Assembly: GCF_001556865.1 (NCBI RefSeq)
Contig: NZ_LSJY01000163.1
Span: 1 to 14,636, forward strand
Reading direction: 5' to 3'
Origin: Sphingobium sp. CCH11-B1
Lineage (GTDB): Bacteria > Pseudomonadota > Alphaproteobacteria > Sphingomonadales > Sphingomonadaceae
DNA: 14,636 nt
In this document: positions 7,646 through 14,436 of the stretch, piece after piece
Numbering within the stretch: the stretch's first letter is position 1
Layout of the letters: each line of letters opens with the position of its first letter
The notes under the pieces: model-generated
Told to the model about the DNA's origin: nothing
Seen by the model: the letters and a program-made list of their open reading frames with translations, nothing else
Database searches by the model: none
Position numbers and translations under genes: made by a program

Positions 7646-8824
7646 ATGCTGCTTGACTTTCTCGATGCCCTTCGCGCCGCTGGCATTCCCGCCGGGATCA
7701 AGGAGCATCTGCTGCTGCTGGAAGCGCTCGACCGGGATGTCATCGCCCGCCGGCCGGAGGAATTCTACTATCTTGCCCGGGCGACCTATGTGAAGGACGA
7801 AGGCCTGTTCGATCGCTTCGACCAGGTTTTCGCCAAGGTGTTCAAGGGCGTGCTGGAAGCGGACGACCTGACGGCCGACATCCCGGAAGAATGGCTGCGC
7901 CTCGTCGCCGAAAAATATCTGACGCCCGAAGAGATGGCGAAGATCCAGTCGCTCGGTGATTGGGACGAGATCATGGAGACGCTGAAGAAGCGGCTGGAAG
8001 AACAGGAAGGGCGGCATCAGGGCGGCAATAAGTGGATCGGCACCGGCGGCACATCGCCGTTCGGCCATGGCGGCTATAATCCCGAAGGCGTCCGCATTGG
8101 TGGGGAGAGCCGCCACAAGCGGGCGATCAAGGTGTGGGAAAAGCGCGAGTTCACCAATCTCGACAACAGCCGCGAACTGGGCACCCGCAACATAAAGGTC
8201 GCGTTGCGCCGCCTGCGTCGGTTCGCACGCGAAGGGGCCGCGGACGAGCTGGACCTGGACGAAACGATCCGGGGCACGGCACGGCAGGGCTGGCTCGACA
8301 TCCGCATGCGGCCCGAACGGCACAATGCGGTGAAGCTGCTGCTTTTCCTGGATGTGGGCGGATCGATGGACCCGTTCATCACCCTGACCGAAGAACTCTT
8401 CTCCGCCGCGACGGGAGAGTTCAAGAATATGGAATTCTTCTACTTCCACAATTGCCTGTACGAAGGCGTGTGGAAGGACAACCGCCGCCGCTTTTCGGAA
8501 CGGATTCCGACCTGGGATATCCTCCATAAATATGGCCATGACTATAAGGTGATCTTCGTCGGCGACGCCGCGATGAGCCCTTATGAAATCAGCCATCCCG
8601 GCGGATCGGTCGAGCATGTGAACAGCGAAGCGGGCGCGGTCTGGCTCCAGCGCGTTACCCGCACCTATCCCGCCACGGTGTGGCTCAACCCGACGCAGCG
8701 ACCTCAGTGGGACTATAGTCAGTCCACCCGCATCATCCGCGAACTGATGAATGATCGCATGTATCCGCTGACGATAGACGGCATCGACGCCGCCATGCGC
8801 GAATTGACCCGGAAGAGAGGATGA
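7646..8824 (+). CDS. VWA-domain (CoxE-like) protein, probable MoxR partner
   Basis: A 392-residue protein. The N-terminal half is helical (LLDFLDALRAAGIPAGIKEHL, typical of the CoxE-like family) and leads to a glycine-rich linker (GTGGTSPFGHGGYNPEG). The C-terminal half is a von Willebrand A domain. Its metal-ion-dependent adhesion site begins at D236 as DVGGSMD, where canonical sites read DXSXS, so the second position is Gly rather than Ser. Family members partner MoxR ATPases in metal insertion or complex maturation, as CoxD/CoxE do for CO dehydrogenase. The obvious partner is the ATPase at 3632-4477, although three genes lie between. The ATG has AAGGT seven bases upstream. The stop overlaps the next start as ATGA, so the 2OG oxygenase is translationally coupled. 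Confidence 0.93.
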   Translation: MLLDFLDALRAAGIPAGIKEHLLLLEALDRDVIARRPEEFYYLARATYVKDEGLFDRFDQVFAKVFKGVLEADDLTADIPEEWLRLVAEKYLTPEEMAKIQSLGDWDEIMETLKKRLEEQEGRHQGGNKWIGTGGTSPFGHGGYNPEGVRIGGESRHKRAIKVWEKREFTNLDNSRELGTRNIKVALRRLRRFAREGAADELDLDETIRGTARQGWLDIRMRPERHNAVKLLLFLDVGGSMDPFITLTEELFSAATGEFKNMEFFYFHNCLYEGVWKDNRRRFSERIPTWDILHKYGHDYKVIFVGDAAMSPYEISHPGGSVEHVNSEAGAVWLQRVTRTYPATVWLNPTQRPQWDYSQSTRIIRELMNDRMYPLTIDGIDAAMRELTRKRG

Positions 8825-9810
8825 GCGCGCTGCTGTCCGAAGCGCTGAGCATGATCGGGCGGGGCGAGGCCGATGCGGCGCGGATACGCGTGGACGCCGG
8901 CTGCGCAGACGGGGATGGCGACGCATTGGCGTTGCGCGCCCTCTGGCGCGTGGAAGGGAAGCTGATGCCTCGCGACATGGGCGGAGCACGAACCGACCTG
9001 ACTGAATCCGCCCGGAGAGGCAATGCCGGTGCGGCGCGAATGCTGGGTGGGCTTCTGGCATCGGGCATCGGGGGACCGCGCGACTGGCAAGGTGCGCTGG
9101 CGGTGCTGGCCGAGTGGCGCGATCATGACCCCCTCGCCGCGCGTCAGGCATCGCTCATCGCCCGGATGGCCATCGACGATGAAGGCGATCCGACGCATCT
9201 GCCAAAGCCACACTCCCTTTGCGACGCGCCGCTCATCCAGATTTTTCCCGGATTATTCACGGCTGACGAGTGCGATTTCCTTGTGGAGCTTGCCGAGCGT
9301 CGCCTCCGCCCGGCGGTCATCTTTCATGAAGGACAGGGCCGGTTCGTCGCCGATCCAATCCGCGATTCCGATGCGGCGGGATTTCCGATCCTGTCCGAAT
9401 GGCCGTTCGTCCACGCGCTCAACCGCAGGCTGGCGCGCGCCAGCGGCACCGCGGTTGAACAGGGCGAGCCACTGCAACTGCTGCGTTACCGTCCGGGTCA
9501 GCAATATCGCCCCCATCTCGATGCGCTGCCGGGTCTGGGCAATCAGCGCATTCTGACTTTCCTCATCTATCTTGGCGACGACCATGCCGGCGGAGAGACG
9601 CGCTTCACCCGGGTCGGCATTGATGTCACGGCGCGAAAGGGCGACGGCCTGCTTTTTTCCAACAGCGTGGCCGAGGGCCGCCCCGATCCGATGAGCGAGC
9701 ATGCAGGCCTCCCTGTGCGTTCCGGCGTGAAGCGCGTCGCCAGCCGCTGGATCAGGCAGCGTGCGCCTGACGGCCCGGACGGCTTTGGCCAGCATGAAAT
9801 GGCGCGATGA
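8821..9810 (+). CDS. 2OG-Fe(II) oxygenase, prolyl 4-hydroxylase type, with Sel1-like N-terminus
   Basis: A 329-residue protein. Residues ~1-115 are helical with Sel1/TPR-like repeat character (SARRGNAGAARMLGGLLASG, then a GGPRDWQGALAVLAEW unit), suggesting protein binding. Residues ~135-315 are a prolyl-4-hydroxylase alpha-subunit-type dioxygenase domain. The iron triad is complete: H232 and D234 (RPHLDAL) and H294 (SEHAGLPV). K304, ten residues after H294, is placed to bind the 2-oxoglutarate carboxylate. LTFLIYLGDDHAGGETRF is the usual core strand. It should therefore be catalytically active, hydroxylating a protein or peptide with 2-oxoglutarate and oxygen; the substrate is unknown. The start overlaps the VWA stop by four bases, with GGAAG five bases upstream. 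Confidence 0.95.
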   Translation: MSALLSEALSMIGRGEADAARIRVDAGCADGDGDALALRALWRVEGKLMPRDMGGARTDLTESARRGNAGAARMLGGLLASGIGGPRDWQGALAVLAEWRDHDPLAARQASLIARMAIDDEGDPTHLPKPHSLCDAPLIQIFPGLFTADECDFLVELAERRLRPAVIFHEGQGRFVADPIRDSDAAGFPILSEWPFVHALNRRLARASGTAVEQGEPLQLLRYRPGQQYRPHLDALPGLGNQRILTFLIYLGDDHAGGETRFTRVGIDVTARKGDGLLFSNSVAEGRPDPMSEHAGLPVRSGVKRVASRWIRQRAPDGPDGFGQHEMAR

Positions 9811-9840
9811 CGACATGACGAATTTGTAATCCGCCGCCGC

Positions 9841-9870
9841 CTTGACCCGCGCCGCGTCCCGGTCCATTTC
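9841..9870 (+). promoter_or_regulatory. Possible promoter for the DUF1003 leader
   Basis: CTTGACC (9841-9847) contains a good -35-like TTGACC. Read as a sigma-70 promoter, a 17-base spacer leads to a poor -10 (CATTTC, 9865-9870). Read as a heat-shock sigma promoter, CTTGA is followed after a fitting interval by GTCCATTT (9862-9869), which resembles CCCCATNT. Either reading puts the start near 9876, upstream of the leader peptide and all the leader hairpins. It is the best promoter candidate in the gap but remains weak. Confidence 0.28.
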
Positions 9871-9925
9871 GCCTGCGTGCGAGGGCTTCGTCCGCGCCAA
9901 TGTCCGCAACGCCCGAGAGGGGATC

Positions 9926-9988
9926 ATGTCAAGCAACGACCATAGTAGTCGAACGATGATCCCGATGGGAGCAGAGGCGCGCCGCTAG
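9926..9988 (+). CDS. Candidate 20-codon leader peptide upstream of the DUF1003 gene
   Basis: An ATG at 9926 opens a 20-codon frame beginning MSSNDHSSRT and ending EARR before a TAG at 9986-9988. GAGAGGGG (9915-9922) provides a well-spaced Shine-Dalgarno sequence. It has no resemblance to a known protein that I can see. Its value lies in its placement. The start codon and ribosome site lie in the 5' arm of the first leader hairpin. The stop codon lies in the CTAG loop of the second. A ribosome halted at the stop would reach about to position 10000, covering part of the anti-Shine-Dalgarno segment at 9996-10006. That is the geometry of a leader peptide controlling translation of the downstream gene. 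Translation is not proven. Confidence 0.5.
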   Translation: MSSNDHSSRTMIPMGAEARR

Positions 9989-10030
9989 CGGCCGACACCT
10001 CTTGAAGCGACCATCGGCCCGGTCGGTTTC

Positions 10031-10040
10031 AGGAGGTGAT
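10031..10040 (+). promoter_or_regulatory. Near-perfect Shine-Dalgarno sequence of the DUF1003 gene
   Basis: AGGAGGTGAT is fully complementary over ten bases to the usual 3' end of 16S rRNA, and stands two bases before the ATG at 10043, giving a normal core spacing. It is the strongest ribosome site in the window, and it is exactly the sequence that the leader can mask. A very strong site combined with a masking hairpin suggests regulated, not constitutive, translation. Confidence 0.85.
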
Positions 10041-10042
10041 AA

Positions 10043-10480
10043 ATGAACGCAGCCATCCGTTTTCTCACGGCCCCGCTCCACCGCGCACCCGCATCGCGCG
10101 ATGTCTATGCAGTGTTCGACAGCCGCCAGACCTTCGGCGAAAGGCTCGCCGACCGGGTCGCCGCCATTGGCGGATCGTGGCGCTTCATCATCGGCTTTGC
10201 CCTGTTCCTCGCCATCTGGGCGGTGCTGAACAGCGTCATCCTGGCCAGCCGCGCCTTCGACCCCTTCCCCTATATCTTCCTCAACCTGATGCTCTCCATG
10301 CTGGCGGCGCTACAGGCACCCATCATCATGATGAGCCAGAACCGGCAGGCGGCCAAGGACCGGCTGGAAGCGCGGCTCGATTATGAAACCAACGTCCGCG
10401 CGGAATCGGAAATCGCGCTGCTGCACGAAAAGATCGACCATCTGCTCGAACGGCTCGATGCTACCGGGCGAACGGCGTGA
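10043..10480 (+). CDS. DUF1003 family membrane protein
   Basis: A 145-residue integral membrane protein of the DUF1003 family, function unknown. A ~40-residue basic N-terminal part precedes two hydrophobic segments, near residues 47-68 (WRFIIGFALFLAIWAVLNSV) and 76-97 (PYIFLNLMLSMLAALQAPII). The family signature is intact: G44-S-W46, FDPFPYIFLNL, then QAPIIMMSQNRQAAKDR. The C-terminus (~100-140) is a charged, probably coiled-coil cytoplasmic tail (ESEIALLHEKIDHLLERLD). The start is fixed by the strong Shine-Dalgarno sequence. The gene stands alone, with a 232-base upstream gap holding the leader, and ends three bases before the stop of the opposing anmK. Expression is probably controlled at translation by the leader; the signal is unknown. 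Confidence 0.93.
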   Translation: MNAAIRFLTAPLHRAPASRDVYAVFDSRQTFGERLADRVAAIGGSWRFIIGFALFLAIWAVLNSVILASRAFDPFPYIFLNLMLSMLAALQAPIIMMSQNRQAAKDRLEARLDYETNVRAESEIALLHEKIDHLLERLDATGRTA

Positions 10481-10483
10481 GAA

Positions 10484-11569
10484 TCAGGCGCGGAACAGTT
10501 CGCCGCCCGTCATGGGCCGGGGCACGCCGGTGGTTCCGGGGAAGCTGATCGGCAAGCCCTTGAGGCACCGTACCGCCATATAGGCAAAGCCCTGCGCCTC
10601 CAGCGCGTCGCCGTCCCAGCCAAGACCGTCCACCGGCCGCACGTCTGCGCCGATCCGCTCTGCCAGCATCGCCATCAGCGTGGCGTTGTGGCGGCCGCCG
10701 CCGGCGACATGGATCGCCGCTGGCCGTTCCGGCAGATGATCGACCCCGCGCGCCACGGTGGCCGCGGTGAACGCCGTCAGCGTCGCAGCGCCGTCTTCCA
10801 GGGAAAGTCCCCGCACCGCGTCGATGCCGAACCGTTCGCGATCGATGCTTTTGGGCGGCGGCGCATCGAACCAGGCGTCCGCCATCATCGCGCCCAGGCG
10901 TGTTTCGTCCACTCTGCCGGAAGCCGCGGTCGCGCCACCCGCATCGAAGGCAGCGCCGCCATGCGCCTGCATCCAGTTGTCGATCAGGCCGCTCGCCATC
11001 CCGGTGTCGAATGCGACCAGCGTGCCGTCCGATCCGATGAAGGTGATGTTGGCGACGCCACCCAGATTCAGCACGGCGGCCGGCTTGTCCAGCCTCTCGG
11101 CCAGCGCACGATGATAGACCGGGAGCAACGGCGCGCCCTGCCCGCCCGCCGCCACGTCCGCGCTGCGCAGGTCGCCCGCCACCGGGATGCCGAATGCGCC
11201 CGCCAGCGCCGCGCCGTCGCCGATCTGCCACGTCCACCCCCATTCGGGCCGGTGCGCGACGGTGTGCCCGTGGAATCCGATCACGCCCACATCCTCGGCG
11301 ATATGGCCGCTGCGCCCCAGCAGATCGGCCACCGCCTGCACATGCCGTTCGGTCAGTTCCGCCTCGACCGACGCGATCAGCGGTTCGAAGTCCCGCTTCG
11401 CCATCCCCATCGCCCGTGCGCACGCTTCGGCCAGCCGCAGCCGGAAGCCGTCATCATAGGCCATGGCGTGAAAGGCGACCGGGGTGACCGCCCCTTCCCC
11501 ATCGGTTTCGATCAGCGCCGCATCGATCCCGTCGCGCGAGGTGCCGGACATCAGGCCGATTGCCAACAT
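10484..11569 (-). CDS. anmK: Anhydro-N-acetylmuramic acid kinase
   Basis: A 361-residue enzyme of peptidoglycan recycling. It opens the 1,6-anhydro ring of anhydro-N-acetylmuramic acid and phosphorylates it with ATP, giving MurNAc-6-phosphate. Family motifs are present: [15 protein letters not shown] at the N-terminus, [40 protein letters not shown] and the C-terminal [18 protein letters not shown]. The catalytic aspartate is D188 (compare D182 in the E. coli enzyme). The motif after it, normally DTGPGN, reads DTGMAS here, an unusual change next to the active site. The length is normal. GGAG about nine bases upstream supports the ATG at 11569. It is divergent from tyrS across 54 bases, so the promoters must be compact or overlap. 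Confidence 0.97.
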   Translation of the reverse strand: MLAIGLMSGTSRDGIDAALIETDGEGAVTPVAFHAMAYDDGFRLRLAEACARAMGMAKRDFEPLIASVEAELTERHVQAVADLLGRSGHIAEDVGVIGFHGHTVAHRPEWGWTWQIGDGAALAGAFGIPVAGDLRSADVAAGGQGAPLLPVYHRALAERLDKPAAVLNLGGVANITFIGSDGTLVAFDTGMASGLIDNWMQAHGGAAFDAGGATAASGRVDETRLGAMMADAWFDAPPPKSIDRERFGIDAVRGLSLEDGAATLTAFTAATVARGVDHLPERPAAIHVAGGGRHNATLMAMLAERIGADVRPVDGLGWDGDALEAQGFAYMAVRCLKGLPISFPGTTGVPRPMTGGELFRA

Positions 11570-11623
11570 TGCAGGGACTCCGCCTCTTTTACACTCTCGC
11601 CCGCAATGCTACAGGCGCGCGCC

Positions 11624-12841
11624 ATGAGCAACTATCAGTCCGAACTCCTGCGCCTGCTGGACACGCGCGGCTATATCCATCAGCTGACCGACGCGGCAGG
11701 GCTCGACGCCCTTGCGGCAAGCCAGGTGGTGCCGGGCTATATCGGCTTCGATCCGACCGCGCCGTCGCTTCATGTCGGGAGCCTGGTGCAGATCATGATG
11801 CTGCGCCGGATGCAGCAGGCGGGGCACAAGCCGATCGTGCTGATGGGCGGTGGCACCGGCAAGATCGGCGACCCCTCGCTGCGTGACGAGGCGCGATCGC
11901 TGCTGACGGTCGAGAAGATCAACGAGAATGTGGCGAGCATCAAGCGCGTGTTCGAACGCTTCCTGACCTTCGGGGACGGGCCGTCGGACGCGATCATGCT
12001 CGACAATGCGCAATGGCTCGATGCGCTGGAATATATCCCCTTCCTGCGCGACATCGGCCAGCATTTCTCGGTGAACCGGATGCTGAGCTTCGATTCGGTG
12101 AAGCTGCGGCTCGACCGCGAGCAGTCGTTGAGCTTCCTCGAGTTCAACTACATGATCCTCCAGGCCTACGACTTTCTGGAGCTGTCGCGCCGCGCCGGCT
12201 GCCGGCTCCAGATGGGCGGGTCGGACCAGTGGGGCAACATCGTCAACGGCATCGAACTGTCGCGCCGCGCCGACGGCACGCAGGTCTATGGCCTCACCTC
12301 ACCCCTCATCACCACGGCGGACGGCGGCAAGATGGGCAAGACGGCCAAGGGCGCCGTGTGGCTGAACGCGGACGCGCTCTCCCCATATGATTACTGGCAG
12401 TTCTGGCGGAACACGCAGGATGCCGATGTCGGCCGGTTCATGCGCCTGTTCACCGACCTGCCGCTGGACGAGATCGCGCGGCTGGAACGGCTGGAAGGCG
12501 CGGAGATCAACGAGGCGAAGAAGATCCTCGCCCATGCGGCGACGGCGATGGCGCATGGCGAGGAAGCCGCCGCCGCCGCCGCCGAAACCGCGCGCAAGAC
12601 GTTCGAGGAAGGCGCGTCGGACGCCAACCTCCCGACCGTCAGCCTGGGCGCGGAAGGACTGACCGTAGTACAGGCGACCACGGGCCTTGGCTTTGCGACA
12701 TCCAACAAGGAAGTCCGCCGCAAGCTGGCGGAAGGCGCGATCCGGCTGAACGGCGATGTCGTCACCGATCCGGCCGTAACGGTCAAGGCGGGCGACAAGC
12801 TGAGCTTCGGCGCGAAGCGGCACGGGCTGGTCATCGCCTGA
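11624..12841 (+). CDS. tyrS: Tyrosyl-tRNA synthetase
   Basis: A 405-residue class I aminoacyl-tRNA synthetase that charges tRNA-Tyr in the cytoplasm. The HIGH-type ATP motif reads HVGS at 50-53 ([12 protein letters not shown]), followed by [11 protein letters not shown]. The tyrosine-site segment reads [15 protein letters not shown]. The KMSKS-type loop is KMGKT at 236-240. A linker with six alanines, encoded by six GCC codons (12566-12583), leads to a C-terminal S4 RNA-binding domain ([19 protein letters not shown]). I chose the ATG at 11624; an in-frame ATG at 11606 has no ribosome site. Upstream, TACACT (11590-11595) is a plausible -10. There is no T-box or other leader element in the 54-base gap. 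The very long forward ORF that runs into this frame from within anmK is an antisense shadow. Confidence 0.98.
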   Translation: MSNYQSELLRLLDTRGYIHQLTDAAGLDALAASQVVPGYIGFDPTAPSLHVGSLVQIMMLRRMQQAGHKPIVLMGGGTGKIGDPSLRDEARSLLTVEKINENVASIKRVFERFLTFGDGPSDAIMLDNAQWLDALEYIPFLRDIGQHFSVNRMLSFDSVKLRLDREQSLSFLEFNYMILQAYDFLELSRRAGCRLQMGGSDQWGNIVNGIELSRRADGTQVYGLTSPLITTADGGKMGKTAKGAVWLNADALSPYDYWQFWRNTQDADVGRFMRLFTDLPLDEIARLERLEGAEINEAKKILAHAATAMAHGEEAAAAAAETARKTFEEGASDANLPTVSLGAEGLTVVQATTGLGFATSNKEVRRKLAEGAIRLNGDVVTDPAVTVKAGDKLSFGAKRHGLVIA

Positions 12842-12912
12842 TCGATCCAGCCTTAGTGGTTCATTAAGCCTGTCTGGTAGGACATCGGCTACTTTCCGCC
12901 GCTTAAGGCTGG
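12825..12912 (+). promoter_or_regulatory. Inverted repeats able to mask the PilZ gene ribosome site
   Basis: CCAGCCTTA (12847-12855), just after the tyrS stop, is a perfect nine-base complement of TAAGGCTGG (12904-12912), which contains the Shine-Dalgarno AAGG of the PilZ gene. The same CCAGCC (12847-12852) can instead pair with GGCTGG (12825-12830) in the last codons of tyrS. The two pairings exclude each other, and a ribosome finishing tyrS would cover the upstream partners. This could couple PilZ translation to tyrS translation. The pairings are visible; the 48-base loop makes the masking hairpin less certain. Confidence 0.4.
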
Positions 12913-12915
12913 TGC

Positions 12916-13272
12916 ATGACCTCCTCCGTCCTTGCTGGTCTTGGCCACGTCCTGCGCTCGCGCGATCCCTCGGTCGAACAGAGGCGAGCCAGGCGCGACC
13001 TCGTCGATATGGTGAGCCACGTCACGGCGCGCGGACGGATCCATGGCGTTCGGGTCATCAACATCTCGCCCTTCGGCCTCATGTGCCGCAGCGAGGACGC
13101 GCTTCTTCAGGGCGAGCGCATCACCATATGGCTGCCGATGCTGAAGGACTATGCCGCGGAAATCCGCTGGTCGGAAGATAATCGGGCGGGCATGGAGTTT
13201 GTGGAGGCCATCGAGCCGCGCATATACGAAGCGCTGCTGTCCCTCATCCCGCCGCGTCAGACAGCCTGGTAA
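12916..13272 (+). CDS. Small single-domain PilZ protein
   Basis: A 118-residue protein made almost entirely of one PilZ domain, the common bacterial receptor for cyclic di-GMP. The two ligand motifs are recognisable: R23-x3-R27 (RRARRD) and NISPFG at 49-54, the latter matching (D/N)xSxxG. Beta-strand-like segments follow (ITIWLPML, AEIRWSED, GMEFVEAI). Binding is therefore plausible. With no output domain it would act by protein-protein contact. AAGG seven bases before the ATG supports the start. It lies 74 bases after tyrS, and its last 29 bases overlap the end of the opposing MscS-type gene. Confidence 0.88.
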   Translation: MTSSVLAGLGHVLRSRDPSVEQRRARRDLVDMVSHVTARGRIHGVRVINISPFGLMCRSEDALLQGERITIWLPMLKDYAAEIRWSEDNRAGMEFVEAIEPRIYEALLSLIPPRQTAW

Positions 13273-14320
13273 AGCCCTCCCCCGCCTCGATGCGCTGGCG
13301 GGTGCGCACCAATGCGTCCGGCATCTGCGTGCGCAGAAAATCCATCACCGCCTCGCGCACTTCGCACCGCAGGTCGAAGGCGATGCCGGCGTTGCGGGCG
13401 GAGAGCAATCCGCGCAGTTCCAGTGCTTCGGGCCGATGTTCGGTCACCTGCAGGATTGCGACCCGGCCATCCCATCGGCTGTTCCCCTTCACCGCCGAAA
13501 CGAACACTTCGCGGATGCGCGCTATGTCGGCCGCAGGATCGACATGGAAGAATACCGTGCCGAGCAGGTCGGACGTTTTCGTGGTCCAGTTCTGGAAAGG
13601 CTTTTCCAGAAAATAGGACACCGGCACCACCATGCGCCGATCGTCCCAGATGCGCACGACGACATAGGTGAGCTTGATCTCCTCGATCCGGCCCCATTCC
13701 CCTTCGACGATCACCACATCGTCCAGGCGGATGGGTTCGGAAAAGGCCATCTGCACGCCGGCGATCAGATTCTTGAGCGCAGGCTGCGCCGCCGCGCCGA
13801 CCGCGAGACCCGCCAGGCCGGCCGACGCCATCAGCGTGACGCCGATCGTGCGAACGCCGGGAATGGCGATGAGCATCATCGCGATCACCAGAAATCCGAC
13901 GACACATTGCGCGATGCGGTAGAGGATGCCGATCTTCGTGCGTTGCCGCCGCGCCTTCAGATTATCCTCTACGCTGATGTCCGCGCCGCGCTCCACCATG
14001 GTCTTGGCCGCGCTCATTCCGCGCAGGATCAGCCAGCCCACCAGCAGCGCGAAAATCATGCGCGATCCGATCGCCCAGATTTCCGCGACGCGCGGGCCGA
14101 GCTCTATGGACTTGAGCCCAGCGCTGAGCGCGAGCAGCACCACCAGCCATCGCGTGGGATGGTAGATGGCCGGGAGAAGGGCGGGCTCCAGCTTCGACCG
14201 CCGCACCAGCCGCAGCAGGATCGAGTAAAGCATCCAGTGGATCAGGAAGGCGACCGCGACGGACAGCAGGATCGACAGCGCGGCCGTCAGCGAGACATGG
14301 GAAAGGCTGATGTCGGTCAT
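13244..14320 (-). CDS. MscS-family mechanosensitive ion channel
   Basis: A 358-residue inner-membrane channel. Hydrophobic segments lie near residues 10-36, 57-72, 81-100 and 131-153. The pore-lining helix follows at ~160-190 (MASAGLAGLAVGAAAQPALKNL, the glycine/alanine-rich MscS TM3 pattern). The beta domain begins SEPIRLDDVVIVEGEWGRIEEI, and WDDRRMVVPVSYFLEKPFQNWT is also typical. MscS channels open on membrane tension during hypo-osmotic shock. This one has extra N-terminal membrane helices compared with E. coli MscS, as in many longer members. I chose the ATG at 14320. It lacks a clear ribosome site, and an in-frame ATG at 14347 is the alternative. It follows cysQ by about 116 bases in the same direction and overlaps the PilZ gene by 29 bases at the 3' ends. 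Confidence 0.94.
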   Translation of the reverse strand: MTDISLSHVSLTAALSILLSVAVAFLIHWMLYSILLRLVRRSKLEPALLPAIYHPTRWLVVLLALSAGLKSIELGPRVAEIWAIGSRMIFALLVGWLILRGMSAAKTMVERGADISVEDNLKARRQRTKIGILYRIAQCVVGFLVIAMMLIAIPGVRTIGVTLMASAGLAGLAVGAAAQPALKNLIAGVQMAFSEPIRLDDVVIVEGEWGRIEEIKLTYVVVRIWDDRRMVVPVSYFLEKPFQNWTTKTSDLLGTVFFHVDPAADIARIREVFVSAVKGNSRWDGRVAILQVTEHRPEALELRGLLSARNAGIAFDLRCEVREAVMDFLRTQMPDALVRTRQRIEAGEGFTRLSDAAG

Positions 14321-14436
14321 AGCGGGGCAACGCGGACCGCCGGCCATTGTTTCGCATCTGCGAGATGTTTTCGGCAAGGCGACCGGCCGGCATCGGCGGG
14401 AAGCCTCGCTTCTTCCGCGACAGGCCCTTTCGTCCC

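Larger units (their letters stand above)
9915..10042 (+). promoter_or_regulatory. Structured 5' leader with mutually exclusive folds controlling the DUF1003 ribosome site (candidate riboswitch or translational attenuator)
   Basis: Stem A pairs GGGATCAT (9920-9927) with ATGATCCC (9956-9963); inside it CGAC (9937-9940) pairs with GTCG (9948-9951). Stem B pairs GATGG (9964-9968) with CCATC (10011-10015), AGAGG (9973-9977) with CCTCT (9998-10002), and GCCG (9981-9984) with CGGC (9989-9992). The competing fold pairs CACCTCTTGAA (9996-10006) with TTCAGGAGGTG (10028-10038), 11 pairs with one U-G. After a G-U pair and a bulged G it continues as CGACC (10008-10012) with GGTCG (10021-10025), closing an eight-base loop. 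The last fold buries the Shine-Dalgarno sequence; stem B frees it. The two cannot coexist because 9998-10002 and 10011-10012 are shared. The base pairs are directly visible; regulation is inference. I do not recognise a known riboswitch class; the conserved yybP-ykoY and M-box segments are not seen. Confidence 0.65.

Noticed and set aside
9915..10042. Assignment of the DUF1003 leader to the manganese (yybP-ykoY) or magnesium (M-box) riboswitch
   Set aside because: The conserved loop segments of those classes, such as GGGGAGUA, are not found in the expected arrangement.
12566..12583. Six tandem GCC codons in tyrS
   Set aside because: Encodes an alanine linker before the S4 domain; ordinary in GC-rich genomes.
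10688..12841. 717-codon forward frame running from within anmK into tyrS
   Set aside because: The part before 11624 is antisense to anmK and Arg/Ala/Pro-rich; TyrS begins at 11624 by motif position.
14380..14425. Imperfect inverted repeat between cysQ and the MscS-type gene
   Set aside because: The stem is interrupted by unequal internal loops and has no T-run, so neither a terminator nor an operator can be supported.
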